A stretch of DNA of 64,000 bases. Source: Bradyrhizobium barranii subsp. barranii. GTDB taxonomy: Bacteria > Pseudomonadota > Alphaproteobacteria > Rhizobiales > Xanthobacteraceae. Position numbers and translations under genes: made by a program. The stretch lies in the NCBI RefSeq assembly GCF_017565645.3, contig NZ_CP086136.1, positions 5,253,501-5,317,500 of the forward strand, given 5' to 3'. The notes beneath the pieces are model-generated. The model saw only the letters and a program-made list of their open reading frames with translations, searched no databases and was not told where the DNA came from. Shown one piece after another: positions 32,679-41,359 of this stretch; within the stretch, counting starts at the first letter, position 1; the number at the start of each line of letters is the position of its first letter.

Positions 32679-32843
32679 TTATGGCCAGAGCGAGGGCCGC
32701 TCCACCTTGCGCGCATTGTCGAGCGTCGACACGAAATACTCTTCGCGCTCGCGCTGGAATCTTTCCTGCGTGGCACGGAAGGCGGCGACACGGGCGGCGA
32801 TCTCTTCGCGTTCGCGGATTTTGCGTTGTTCGTCTTCGGTCAT
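32679..32843 (-). CDS. 54-residue charged coiled-coil protein
   Basis: MTEDEQRKIREREEIAARVA then FRATQERFQREREEYFVSTL: one long, highly charged helix with coiled-coil spacing. GAGGGG is placed before ATG 32843. Upstream (32868-32895) are two GTGCAC palindromes. Unknown function. Confidence 0.65.
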   Translation of the reverse strand: MTEDEQRKIREREEIAARVAAFRATQERFQREREEYFVSTLDNARKVERPSLWP

Positions 32844-33127
32844 GTCAAATCCCCTCTACACGTCAGTATCTGTGCACTCCAATATGTGTGCACGGCCGAA
32901 CTCACGCACTGCCGCCGCAATCACGTTGAGTCGCGTTAACACATGCATTGGCGCTTCTGATTGGGGCGTCAATGGGGAGGAGGCATTGCAGGATTGTGAT
33001 AAGCGAAGGTCGGAAAAAATTGCCGACCGTGCTTGCGCGATTCTCACACGGCAGTGGATAACAGCGTCAACGATATTGTCTCTTGCGCATGGTGCGGCCA
33101 GCGCAAGGCCAACACGGGAGGCCGCTA

Positions 33128-33889
33128 GTGATTGCATCGGATCTCCGCAGCGGCGTCGAACGACTCGGCGACATGATCGCCGAGTCGAGGACCATCGTGC
33201 CGTTCACGGGCGCCGGCATCTCCACCGAATGCGGCATCCCGGACTTCCGCTCACCGGGGGGAATTTGGACGCGCAACCGTCCGATCCCGTTCGACGAATT
33301 CGTCGCCAGCCCGGAAGCTCGCGACGAATCCTGGCGCCGCCGCTTTGCGATGGAGGCGGTCTTTGCCGCGGCCAGGCCCGGCCACGGTCATCGCGCACTC
33401 GCCTCGCTCTACCGCGCCGGCAAGGTTCCCGCCGTCATCACCCAGAACATCGACAATCTGCACCAGGCTTCGGGCTTTGCCGCCGAGCACGTCATCGAGC
33501 TTCACGGCAATACGACCTATGCGCGCTGCATCGGATGCGGGCAGGCCTATCAGCTCGACTGGGTGAAGCGCCGCTTCGACGAAGATGGCGGCGCACCTAA
33601 CTGCACCGCGTGCGACGAGCCGGTGAAGACCGCGACGATCTCGTTCGGCCAGATGATGCCCGACGACGAAATGCAGCGCGCGACCGCGCTGTCGCAAGCC
33701 TGCGACCTCTTCATCGCGATCGGCTCCTCGCTCGTGGTGTGGCCGGCGGCGGGCTTTCCGATGATGGCGAAGAACGCCGGTGCACGTCTGGTGATCATCA
33801 ATCGCGAGCCGACCGATCAGGACGACATCGCCGACCTCGTTATCCGCCACGACATAGGCGAGACTCTCGGGCCCTTTGTCGGAAATTGA
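33128..33889 (+). CDS. NAD-dependent protein deacylase (sirtuin)
   Basis: 253 residues of the Sir2 family. Motifs: PFTGAGISTECGIPDFRSPG (NAD binding), ITQNIDNLH, catalytic His in VIELHGN, zinc Cys pairs CIGC and CTAC, and IGSSLVVWPAA. It removes acyl groups from lysines with NAD. GTG 33128 chosen because GGGAGG lies six bases upstream; an ATG at 33083 or 33089 is in frame. Confidence 0.9.
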   Translation: MIASDLRSGVERLGDMIAESRTIVPFTGAGISTECGIPDFRSPGGIWTRNRPIPFDEFVASPEARDESWRRRFAMEAVFAAARPGHGHRALASLYRAGKVPAVITQNIDNLHQASGFAAEHVIELHGNTTYARCIGCGQAYQLDWVKRRFDEDGGAPNCTACDEPVKTATISFGQMMPDDEMQRATALSQACDLFIAIGSSLVVWPAAGFPMMAKNAGARLVIINREPTDQDDIADLVIRHDIGETLGPFVGN

Positions 33890-34064
33890 GGCATCAATTT
33901 GATTCGCGGCTGTGCAAGCTGTTCATAGGTTCCGGCGAATCATTTTTTTATCTATGCGCCGCAACCGGGAGTGTTATCTTTTGAGTCGAAAGATTCGCAT
34001 CGCGTCGAATTGAGAACATTCTCTTAAGACGCGTGATTCGACGCCGCCGCTGAGGCGGGTTGCA

Positions 34065-34721
34065 ATGGGCAGTGTGGGGTCCGGGGTTATGGGGTCGTCG
34101 GACGGATTTGAGTCCAAGAAGATCGGAGTTCCCGCTGTGGGCGAGCACGGCGGCGGTCGCGATAACGCGCTAAGCCCGTTCAGCGGACTTGGTGAAGGTA
34201 GTGCCAACCTCGTCGAGGTTCACGGCGTTATCAAATGGTTCGACGCTTCAAAGGGCTACGGCTTCATCGTTCCCGACAATGGCTGGCCGGACGTGCTGCT
34301 GCACGTCACCGTGCTCAGGCGCGACGGCTTCCAGACCGCCTATGAGGGCGCCCGCATCGTCGTCGAGTGCATCCAGCGCGCCAAGGGCTACCAGGCATTC
34401 CGCGTGGTCTCGATGGACGAGTCGACCGCGATCCATCCGGCGCAGATGCTGCCGCCGCGCACCCACGTCACGGTCACCGCGACCAGCGGACTGGAGCGAG
34501 CCCAGGTCAAGTGGTTCAACCGCCTGCGCGGCTTCGGCTTCCTGACCTGCGGCGAGGGCACGCCCGACATCTTCGTGCACATGGAGACGCTGCGCCGCTT
34601 CGGCATGACCGAGCTCAGGCCCGGCCAATATGTCCTGGTCCGCTTCGGGCCCGGCTCCAAGGGCATGATGGCGGCCGAGATCCATCCCGAGACGGGATCG
34701 CCGGGATTGCAGTCGCACTAG
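34065..34721 (+). CDS. Protein with two cold-shock domains
   Basis: 218 residues. Two CSDs in tandem: VHGVIKWFDASKGYGFIVPD (about 52-115) and AQVKWFNRLRGFGFLTCGEG (about 146-210), each with RNP1-like (KGYGFI, RGFGFL) and RNP2-like (VLLHV, IFVHM) motifs. N-terminal 50 residues are Gly/Ser-rich. Binds RNA or single-stranded DNA. The upstream region contains a GAGAACATTCTC dyad at 34012-34023. Start 34065 or a Met eight codons later. Confidence 0.88.
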   Translation: MGSVGSGVMGSSDGFESKKIGVPAVGEHGGGRDNALSPFSGLGEGSANLVEVHGVIKWFDASKGYGFIVPDNGWPDVLLHVTVLRRDGFQTAYEGARIVVECIQRAKGYQAFRVVSMDESTAIHPAQMLPPRTHVTVTATSGLERAQVKWFNRLRGFGFLTCGEGTPDIFVHMETLRRFGMTELRPGQYVLVRFGPGSKGMMAAEIHPETGSPGLQSH

Positions 34722-34752
34722 CGGCGATCGCCAACTCCCGTAATCGTGACAA

Positions 34753-34786
34753 GAGGCGCGCAGGCCGTCCGGCGCGCCTCTGGCTT
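34753..34786 (+). terminator. Rho-independent terminator after the cold-shock gene
   Basis: GAGGCGCGC-N9-GCGCGCCTC followed by TGGCTTTT; an outer CGTGACAA/TTGTCACG pair extends the stem. Confidence 0.65.
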
Positions 34787-34843
34787 TTGTCACGATCGCC
34801 GCGTAAGGACTGGTCCAGTCCCACGCCCCTTGAGTACCGTCCC

Positions 34844-35326
34844 ATGAATTTTGACCGAAAGGCCGTCTGGTCCATTGCGAGGGGCTGGCTGGCCGCCATC
34901 CTCGTCGTCGGCTGTGCCGTCGGGAGCGCGCCGGTGCGCGCCGCCAGCTTCCAGCCGCTCGAGATCGTCACCAGGAACGGCGTGCAGGTGTTCTCGGTGG
35001 AAATGGCGACGACCGAGGAGGAGAAGCAGACCGGGCTGATGTACCGCAAGGAACTGGCCGACGGCAAAGGCATGCTATTCGACTTCAAGCCCGAGCAGGA
35101 AGTGTCGATGTGGATGAAGAACACCTACGTCTCGCTCGACATGATCTTCATCCGCGCCGACGGCCGCATCCTGCGCATCGCCGAAAACACCGAGCCGCTG
35201 TCGACCAAGATCATCTCGTCCCAGGGGCCCGCGCGGGCCGTGCTGGAGGTGGTGGCGGGAACGGCGCAGAAATACGGCATCCGTCCCGGCGACCGCGTCG
35301 GCCACCCGCTGTTCGGCACCAAGTAG
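34844..35326 (+). CDS. Exported DUF192 family protein
   Basis: 160 residues: signal peptide (WLAAILVVGCAVGSAPVRAA), then the DUF192 domain with TTEEEKQTGLMYRKELADGK, MWMKNTYVSLDMIFI and a C-terminal AGTAQKYGIRPGDRV. Periplasmic; role unknown in the family. ATG 34844. Confidence 0.85.
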   Translation: MNFDRKAVWSIARGWLAAILVVGCAVGSAPVRAASFQPLEIVTRNGVQVFSVEMATTEEEKQTGLMYRKELADGKGMLFDFKPEQEVSMWMKNTYVSLDMIFIRADGRILRIAENTEPLSTKIISSQGPARAVLEVVAGTAQKYGIRPGDRVGHPLFGTK

Positions 35327-35418
35327 GGCGACCCGGCGGGGTTATTGCCGCCTTGCCGGCGGCTTGAAAGCTTGATGGCGCTTTGGGAAGCGTGTATCGA
35401 CGGGGCTCGCCGGACATT

Positions 35419-35495
35419 CGGGGTATAGCGCAGCCTGGTAGCGCGGCAGTTTTGGGTACTGCAGGTCGTTGGTTCGAATCCAGCTGCCCCGACCA
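35419..35495 (+). tRNA. tRNA-Pro (UGG)
   Basis: 77 nt with encoded CCA. Acceptor CGGGGTA pairs with TGCCCCG; anticodon arm GCAGT-TTTGGGT-ACTGC with anticodon TGG; T loop TTCGAAT. Complete. Confidence 0.95.
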
Positions 35496-35648
35496 GTCCC
35501 GAGGTTGAAGCTCCTTCAACTCTCTTATTTATTGCGCCGCGCTCATCCCGTTTCGCTGCCGCCGACGACGGTCACGCCAGCAGGAAGATCCCCGCGCAAT
35601 TGCGCTAACTGCAACTCTTGCGTGCGTTGGCGTTCCGGCATTTCAATT

Positions 35649-35810
35649 TCAGAACAACAGCCAATCGACCAGGCGCCAGGCGATCCAGGCGAGCGCGCAG
35701 ATCCAGCCCAGCATGGCGATCCCGGCGACGCCAAGCCCGCACAGCGCGAACAGCGAACTTTCAGTCTCCGGCGTGCCCGAGAGCTTCTCGGTCGTATCGA
35801 TTTGACTCAC
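35649..35810 (-). CDS. 53-residue one-TM protein
   Basis: Starts at GTG 35810 with AAGGGG upstream: acidic N-terminus (SQIDTTEKLSGTPETESS) and a hydrophobic C-terminal half (GIAMLGWICALAWIAWRL). The helix resembles that of the 52-residue protein at 57953-58111, so the two are probably paralogues. Confidence 0.55.
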   Translation of the reverse strand: MSQIDTTEKLSGTPETESSLFALCGLGVAGIAMLGWICALAWIAWRLVDWLLF

Positions 35811-36376
35811 TGCATCCCCTTGGCTTGCGGCCTGCTGTTCGTTGGTCTCTGCTCGCTCGTGAAAATTCACCGGCCGCGCTCCAGCTCACACGGTCGTGAG
35901 ACGAGATGACCGTCCGTACATCGCGCGGGCATGGATCGCAGCCACGCGGCTTCCCCGGACAGACGGGAAGGACCTGCAACTCATGGCGCGGTGATTGGTT
36001 GCGACCGCAGAGGCGGGAACATGGCAACCAGGCGGGACAGGCCTACAACGCGCAGGGCACGCTGGGCGTCAATGCGCAGAGCACGTCGCGCATCTGAGCC
36101 GGCGCGATTGGGGGGGCGGGGCAGGCGGCCTATGGCGACCTGAAGCGCGCGCGAACCTTGCCTGAAGCCCTGGCGCTTGTTCTTCACCAAACGCCACTTC
36201 TGCGCGATTTTTCAAGGCATTGCTCCGGCCGGCCCGCCGCAGAATTCGCAAAATTGCTTCGAACCTTTGGCTGTCGCCATAGACATATAGGCATTGGGGA
36301 TTTCAGCGCCCAATGCCTAAACGGACGCCGCCAAGCGATGATATTCCGCTTGAGCGGCGTCGCGCTATTCCGGGGA
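35811..36376. other. Intergenic stretch without a supported gene
   Basis: About 570 bp. Plus-strand frame near 36015-36097 ends in a protein-like NQAGQAYNAQGTLGVNAQST but has no start or ribosome binding site, so may be a gene fragment. A strong hairpin is at 36288-36319. Confidence 0.4.
36288..36319. terminator. Long hairpin
   Basis: TAGGCATTGGG and CCCAATGCCTA form an 11-bp stem around a loop of about nine bases. Position fits a terminator for the leftward 55-residue gene at 36377, 58 bp past its stop. Confidence 0.5.
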
Positions 36377-36544
36377 TCAGTTCGTCGCGTACCAGCCGAG
36401 CGGAAACGGCAGGAACGGCCACGCCAGATGATTGTCGTTGGCCGCCTTCGGCGGTTCAGAGACGGATGTCTTGACTGTCTTGACACGCGGCGCGGGCGGC
36501 ACTGAGCGCACCGCCAGGCGCAAACGTCCACATTGCATATTCAT
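36377..36544 (-). CDS. 55-residue hypothetical protein
   Basis: From ATG 36544 to TGA 36377. Basic N-terminus, then EPPKAANDNHLAWPFLPFPL and GWYATN: the ANDN...WPxxPFPxGW ending is of a type repeated in rhizobial small hypothetical proteins. Ribosome site GGGGCA. Unknown function. Confidence 0.5.
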   Translation of the reverse strand: MNMQCGRLRLAVRSVPPAPRVKTVKTSVSEPPKAANDNHLAWPFLPFPLGWYATN

Positions 36545-36848
36545 TGTGGTGCCCCAGTCAGCAAGTTATTTGAAAAATGAAAATCAGTTCGCAATTGCCA
36601 CGCGTCCAAAACGGCGCGCTCATTCTCAAATTGTGCACGCATCATAGAAAGATCGGCGCCGGCTTTCAACGGGTCTTGGCGGGTACCCACGAGGGGTAAG
36701 GTTGACCGGTTAGGTTAAGGCCGAGTGGTTGTTGCGGCCCCATTCCTGGCTGATATCAGGTCGGCAAGGCTCGCGATGGGGTGCCTGCAATCGGTGCTCA
36801 CACAGGTCACAGTTCGTCGCGGCGCTCATATCTTGTGAGTTTTGCGTC
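36545..36848. other. Intergenic stretch without a supported gene
   Basis: About 300 bp, relatively AT-rich, holding a GGTTAGGTTA sequence near 36708. Presumed divergent promoters of the 55- and 63-residue proteins. Confidence 0.4.
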
Positions 36849-37040
36849 ATGTCTTTCGATCGCAACGTCCGAACCGTCCAACCGCAGTCGAGCTGGACCG
36901 AGATCTGGCACCTCTGGACCGTGATCGTGCCGCGCCGCTCGATCAACGGGCAGCTCGTCTATGGAAAGGTCTGGCGCCGCCACGACGGCCGCGACTGGAT
37001 CTACAAGAAGTTCACCGAGTACGACAGCGAAGCTGCCTGA
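36849..37040 (+). CDS. 63-residue hypothetical protein
   Basis: MSFDRNVRTVQPQSSWTEIW then HLWTVIVPRRSINGQLVYGK: aromatic, beta-rich, with a C-terminal RRHDGRDWIYKKFTEYDSEA. Small soluble domain. Unknown function. Confidence 0.55.
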   Translation: MSFDRNVRTVQPQSSWTEIWHLWTVIVPRRSINGQLVYGKVWRRHDGRDWIYKKFTEYDSEAA

Positions 37041-37105
37041 GCGGGCTCCGCTGCCGCGACTGGAATCTGGCGCACCGTTCCGATTTCATCGGAACGGAAA
37101 TGGCT

Positions 37106-38287
37106 CTAGGTGGCCTTTGCGGGCGAGGCGGCGGCCGCAGGTTTGGGCGGCGGCGGCTTCAACGGCTTGTCCTGCTTTTTCGACCAGGAAATGTAATAGG
37201 CCACCGTCGTCATGATCGCGATGCCGGCGATGCTGACGAAGATCTGCGCGAACAGCGAGCCCGAACTCATCGACAGCTCGAAATGGCCGACGAAGGACAG
37301 GAACACGCCGACGCAGAACACGGCGAGCGACTGCTGGCCGCAGACGATCAAGGGATCGAACACCTTCCACTCCAGACCAGGCCAGTCCTTCGGCACGAAG
37401 CGGATCACCAGGATCACGATCACGACGAAATGGAGGAAGCGGTAGGGCGCAAGGTTGGTCTTGTCGTTGGGGTTGAAGGCCGAGAACAGCCATCCCGGGA
37501 ACATGCCGCCGAGGGTAGGGAAGCGGCCGGCCATGGTCATAACCAGCGCGAAGGCGAGATAGCCGAGGCAAAGCCACAGCGTGATCGGCGAATTGATCAC
37601 GGCTCCCGAACGCCGGGCGCCGCCCATCGCGCACCAGGCGCCGAACACGAACAGCACCTGCCAGGCATACGGGTTGAAGTACCACTGGCCGGCCGGATAG
37701 GCGGTCAGGTTTAGTCCGTAATGGCGGGCGGCGAGCCACAGCACGATGGACAGCGCCATCGTCAGGTCGGGCTTGCGCAGCATGAACCACAGCACCGGCG
37801 GAAACAGTCCCATCAGCACGATGTAGAGCGGCAGCACGTCGAGATTGAGCGGCTTGAAGCGCAGGAACAGGCCCTGGCGCAGCGTCTCGGTGGCGTTGTC
37901 GACGAGGCCGGCGACGTTGAACTCGTTGATCATGTCGGAATCGCCGAACCGCAGCGCCAGATAGCTGATCGAGGCGATGTAGATCACGAACAGGATGATG
38001 TGGGCGACGTAGAGCTGCCAGACCCGCTTGGTCAGCCTCGTGGCGCCGACGATGAAGCCGCGCTCAAGCATCATTCGCGCATAGACGAAGGAAGCGGTGT
38101 AGCCGGAGATGAAGACGAACAGGTCGGCGGCGTCGGAAAAGCCGTAGTTGCGGGTGGTGATCCAGTTCACCACGTTGTCGGGGATATGGTCGAGGAAGAT
38201 CGCCCAGTTCGCGATGCCGCGAAACAGGTCGAGCCTGAGGTCACGGCCCTTTTCGGGAAGCGTGGCGTTGATGTTCAGGAAGGCCAT
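37106..38287 (-). CDS. opgC: OpgC-family acyltransferase
   Basis: 393 residues with about ten transmembrane helices. DLRLDLFRGIANWAIFLDHI near the start and DAADLFVFISGYTASFVYAR are OpgC signatures. OpgC adds succinyl groups to osmoregulated periplasmic glucans. The Met at 38287 (MAFLNINATLPEKGRD) is preferred because the family starts just before the RDLRLD block; the frame is open further upstream. C-terminus is Lys/Pro/Ala-rich. Confidence 0.87.
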   Translation of the reverse strand: MAFLNINATLPEKGRDLRLDLFRGIANWAIFLDHIPDNVVNWITTRNYGFSDAADLFVFISGYTASFVYARMMLERGFIVGATRLTKRVWQLYVAHIILFVIYIASISYLALRFGDSDMINEFNVAGLVDNATETLRQGLFLRFKPLNLDVLPLYIVLMGLFPPVLWFMLRKPDLTMALSIVLWLAARHYGLNLTAYPAGQWYFNPYAWQVLFVFGAWCAMGGARRSGAVINSPITLWLCLGYLAFALVMTMAGRFPTLGGMFPGWLFSAFNPNDKTNLAPYRFLHFVVIVILVIRFVPKDWPGLEWKVFDPLIVCGQQSLAVFCVGVFLSFVGHFELSMSSGSLFAQIFVSIAGIAIMTTVAYYISWSKKQDKPLKPPPPKPAAAASPAKAT

Positions 38288-38543
38288 GCGACGGAAGCTT
38301 TCGGAGGGGGCGGATACGCTGGTGTCGGCGAGACAGGGCCGCCGGGCGGGATCCGCGCGGAAGGCGGGTACGCAATTGTCACGGTGCAGCATAATGACTA
38401 TACCCGTCGGCAAGGCACCCCCGGGGGACCGGAATCACCGATCAGTTCCCAAAAGGTGTCTCTATACTATGCCCGCGGTTTCCACCAACTGCTACCGTAA
38501 CGCATCGAAATCGAACGAAAAGACCAAGAGGCCCGGACCACCC

Positions 38544-38849
38544 ATGACCGCACGCATTTTCAAGCCCGCCAAGAACGCGATGCAATCCGGCCGGTCCAAG
38601 ACCAAGGAATGGCAGCTGGATTACGAGCCGGAGCAGCCGCGTTCGGTCGAGCCGCTGATGGGATGGACCTCGTCCGGCGACATGAAGCAGCAGATCACGC
38701 TGCGCTTCCACAGCAAGGAAGAGGCGGTCGCCTATTGCGAGCGCAAGGGCATCGCCTACCAGGTGGTCGAGCCGCAAGAGTCGCGGCACCGGACGGTCGC
38801 CTATGCGGACAATTTCTCGTTCCGGCGCGGCGAGCCCTGGACGCATTGA
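38544..38849 (+). CDS. Complex I NDUFS4-like subunit (ETC complex I, 18-kDa type)
   Basis: 101 residues: RIFKPAKNAMQSGRSKTKEW (basic start), WTSSGDMKQQITLRFHSKEE and a C-terminal YADNFSFRRGEPWTH, the NDUFS4 signature. An accessory subunit of alphaproteobacterial NADH dehydrogenase at the N-module/Q-module contact, encoded away from the nuo operon as is usual. Confidence 0.9.
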   Translation: MTARIFKPAKNAMQSGRSKTKEWQLDYEPEQPRSVEPLMGWTSSGDMKQQITLRFHSKEEAVAYCERKGIAYQVVEPQESRHRTVAYADNFSFRRGEPWTH

Positions 38850-38890
38850 GGGGCGGCTGGCTGCTCCGACTTCATACGACGTGATTTACT

Positions 38891-38973
38891 CGTCATGCCC
38901 GGGCTTGTTCCGGGCATCCACGTCTTTGGGGCGAGTGAGAGCGCGGATGGCCGCGACAAGCCCCGGCATGACG
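38891..38973. repeat. Rhizobial intergenic palindromic repeat
   Basis: CGTCATGCCCGGGCTTGTTC at the left and its imperfect complement GACAAGCCCCGGCATGACG at the right form a large stem around a loop. This palindrome type is scattered in Bradyrhizobium intergenic DNA. Not coding. Confidence 0.7.
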
Positions 38974-39118
38974 GTGGGGGTACCCCGCCCGCAGACATGA
39001 CGTCGCGTCCGATGATCCCGATCGACGGATCGGCTATTGCGCTGGGCTGCGGCCCCTTGGCAGCGATTCCGCCGCGTGCTTCGCTGCCTCGCATGACACG
39101 ATCATGGCGAGGTGGGGG

Positions 39119-39610
39119 ATGGCCGGGCGTGACCAGCTCGACGGCGTCGATCTGAAGATCTTATCCGAGCTGCAGCAGGACGGTCGGGTGCGCAACAACG
39201 AGCTAGCACTGCGGGTCGGCGTGTCCGCGCCCAATTGCCTGCGGCGGCTGAAACTGCTGTTCAGCCGCGGCGTGATCCGGGCGGTCCGCGCCGTCATCGA
39301 CGAGCGGCTGCTCGGCTATGAGGTGGTTTCGTTCGTCTCGATCCAGCTCGTGAGCCAGGCCCAGCCGGTGCTGGAGGCGTTCGAGAGCTCGATTGCCGCG
39401 ATCCCGCGCATCCAGCAGTGCTGGCGGATTTCAGGCGACACCGACTACCTGCTGAAATGCGTCGCGCCGAACGTCGAGAGCATGCGCCAGCAGCTGCTGC
39501 ATTTCGCCGCGATGCCTGATGTGAAGAACGTCCGCAGCTTTCCGGTGCTGGGCGTCGCGAAGGATGTGCCGCTGCCGTTACAGGATGTAGTGGCGGCACC
39601 CGTCGGATAG
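39119..39610 (+). CDS. Lrp/AsnC-family transcription regulator
   Basis: 163 residues: N-terminal winged HTH (LDGVDLKILSELQQDGRVRN ... GVSAPNCLRRLKLLFSRGVI) and C-terminal RAM ligand-binding domain (VSFVSIQLV ... ISGDTDYLLKCVAPNVESMR). Binds amino acids and regulates metabolism genes. Start ATG 39119 or ATG 39104; GAGGTG fits the former. Regulated genes unknown; no neighbour is obviously linked. Confidence 0.88.
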   Translation: MAGRDQLDGVDLKILSELQQDGRVRNNELALRVGVSAPNCLRRLKLLFSRGVIRAVRAVIDERLLGYEVVSFVSIQLVSQAQPVLEAFESSIAAIPRIQQCWRISGDTDYLLKCVAPNVESMRQQLLHFAAMPDVKNVRSFPVLGVAKDVPLPLQDVVAAPVG

Positions 39611-39849
39611 GCGCTCAAGTCTCTCTACTGAAATTCCGAAGTCTGGGGCGCTCGCGCGCGGTGCGGTCGATTCGGATAGCTATAATAGCTTAGTAACTCA
39701 CCTAACTGTGACATGTGATTTAGGCAGGACTGCAATGCGCGCAACCGTGATTGTCGGCATCTTTGCGCTGCCTAGATGCAGGGTGTGAACCTCGGTCTGC
39801 GTCGCACGCCGGGGATGCTTTTGTGGGACCCTAAGCAGGAAAAGACATC

Positions 39850-40137
39850 ATGACATCGACTTCGAAGACGATCGCAGCCTCTGCTGCGACGCTGTTTGCG
39901 TCTGCGTTTTTTGTTCTGTCGGCGCCGGCTGCGAAGGCCGACGATTATTGCATCACCAACGGCGCCCAGGCCGCTCACGGCTGCGGCTATCCGACGATGG
40001 AAGCCTGCCGTCAGGCGGCCGGTGGCATCGGCGGCACGTGCTCGCAGGCCGGCGGCGCCAAGACTAGCAACGATGCGCTCGCCTTCCAGCCGAAGCAGAC
40101 GAAGCAGCCCAAGGCTCGCCAGGGCGCGCAGAACTAA
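39850..40137 (+). CDS. DUF3551-type exported protein
   Basis: 95 residues: signal peptide (AASAATLFASAFFVLSAPAA), then DDYCITNGAQAAHGCGYPTM and EACRQAAGGIGGTCSQ with four Cys spaced for two disulfides, the DUF3551 pattern of rhizobial secreted proteins. Pro/Lys-rich tail. AGGAAA precedes the ATG. Confidence 0.8.
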   Translation: MTSTSKTIAASAATLFASAFFVLSAPAAKADDYCITNGAQAAHGCGYPTMEACRQAAGGIGGTCSQAGGAKTSNDALAFQPKQTKQPKARQGAQN

Positions 40138-40170
40138 CGCCTGAGATCGCGACCTGATCCGAGAGATTGC

Positions 40171-40196
40171 GTCCTCCGAGAGTGATCTCGGAGGAC
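40171..40196. terminator. Hairpin between convergent genes
   Basis: GTCCTCCGAGA-GTGA-TCTCGGAGGAC, an 11-bp perfect stem between the DUF3551 gene and the AraC regulator gene, both of which converge on it. Confidence 0.6.
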
Positions 40197-40228
40197 GTCA
40201 ATTTATGACAAGCAGGTGACGCCGCGCC

Positions 40229-41257
40229 TCAGCGATAGCGCTCGCGAAATTCGCGCGGGCTAGCGCCGGTCCAGGTGCGGAAGGCGCGCGAAAAGCTCTT
40301 CTCGTTGCGGAAGCCGGCGATCTCCGCGATCCGCTTGATGGGGGCGCGGCCGCGCATCAGCTCCTGCTTGGCGAGCTCGAACTTTGCCTCTTCCTTGAGA
40401 TCGCGCAGCGAGGTCGCTTCCTCGCGCAGGCGCCGGTGCATGGTGCGGGTCGAGAGCGCCAACTCGCTTGCGACATCCTCGGCGCCGACAATGCGCCCGC
40501 GTGCATTGCGCAGCACGCGGCGGACGCGCTCGACCAGGAGCCGGTCGCGCCGGTAGGGCAGCACGGTGAGCCGCAGCGCGCCCTTGAGCATGCTGTCGAG
40601 ATCGGCGGGGCTGCGGGTCAGCGGCAGAGAGAGATAATGCTTGTCGAACACGATGCGGGCGCCGTCCGCACCAAAGCTCAAATGCCTGCAGAAGATCGTC
40701 GGATAGACCGAGACGTGGCCCGGCTCGGAATAGGGAAACTCGGCCGCACGCAGCGCGATCGCGGAATCGACGGCCCAGCAGGAGAAGCCGAGAACATAGC
40801 GGAGCAGGGTGACCAGGCAGAATTCACGCAAGGGGCCGAGGTCGCGCTGTTCGCGAATGGAGATCGTCGCGGTCTCATCACCAAGCGAGAGCTCGAACAG
40901 CACGTCCTCGGTCAGCAGGCGATGATGCCGGCACCAGCGTTTTAGCGCGACTTCGAGATTGGGGGCCGTGATCGAGGCGCGGCACAGCATACCGTAGGTT
41001 CCCCAAGGCAGCCGGCGCGAGAACCAGCCAAGCGCTTCGTCGTCGAGCTCGCGCATGGCATGGCCGGCCAGCGCCTCGAACTGGGCCGCCGTCACCCGTC
41101 CGTCGCGGGATCGAACGAGGTCCGCGGTGACCTGCCCCTTGCCCAAGGCTTCGGCCGGATCCCGCCCGTAAAGGGCATAAGCGGCAACCACGCCGCGGAC
41201 GAAGGCGGCTGGGGTCATGGCGCGGCGGGGCGTCGCGGTCGCGGCTAGAAAGGGCAT
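40229..41257 (-). CDS. AraC-family regulator, probably of leucine degradation
   Basis: 342 residues: an N-terminal arabinose-binding-type sensor domain and a C-terminal AraC HTH pair (VASELALSTRTMHRRLREEA ... KRIAEIAGFRNEKSFSRAFR). ATG 41257 chosen; the frame stays open far upstream but that is a shadow of the next gene. It is divergent from ivd, with an inverted repeat CGCCAA-AC-TTGGCG between them, so it likely controls the leucine operon. Target and ligand not proven. Confidence 0.85.
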   Translation of the reverse strand: MPFLAATATPRRAMTPAAFVRGVVAAYALYGRDPAEALGKGQVTADLVRSRDGRVTAAQFEALAGHAMRELDDEALGWFSRRLPWGTYGMLCRASITAPNLEVALKRWCRHHRLLTEDVLFELSLGDETATISIREQRDLGPLREFCLVTLLRYVLGFSCWAVDSAIALRAAEFPYSEPGHVSVYPTIFCRHLSFGADGARIVFDKHYLSLPLTRSPADLDSMLKGALRLTVLPYRRDRLLVERVRRVLRNARGRIVGAEDVASELALSTRTMHRRLREEATSLRDLKEEAKFELAKQELMRGRAPIKRIAEIAGFRNEKSFSRAFRTWTGASPREFRERYR

Positions 41258-41267
41258 GAAAAAGCCT

Positions 41268-41281
41268 CGCCAAACTTGGCG
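41268..41281. promoter_or_regulatory. Inverted repeat between the AraC regulator and ivd
   Basis: CGCCAA-AC-TTGGCG, a perfect 6-bp dyad with a 2-bp spacer, in the 102-bp divergent gap. Candidate operator. Confidence 0.45.
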
Positions 41282-41359
41282 GAAAATGCAACCTTTTCGA
41301 CCGCTGGGACGCCCGGGCGGGGGTAGGTTCGGACCCGACAAGAATACGGAGGAATCGCC

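Noticed and set aside
35211..35519. 102-residue minus-strand frame containing GQLDSNQRPAVPKTAAL
   Set aside because: Antisense of tRNA-Pro; same artefact class.
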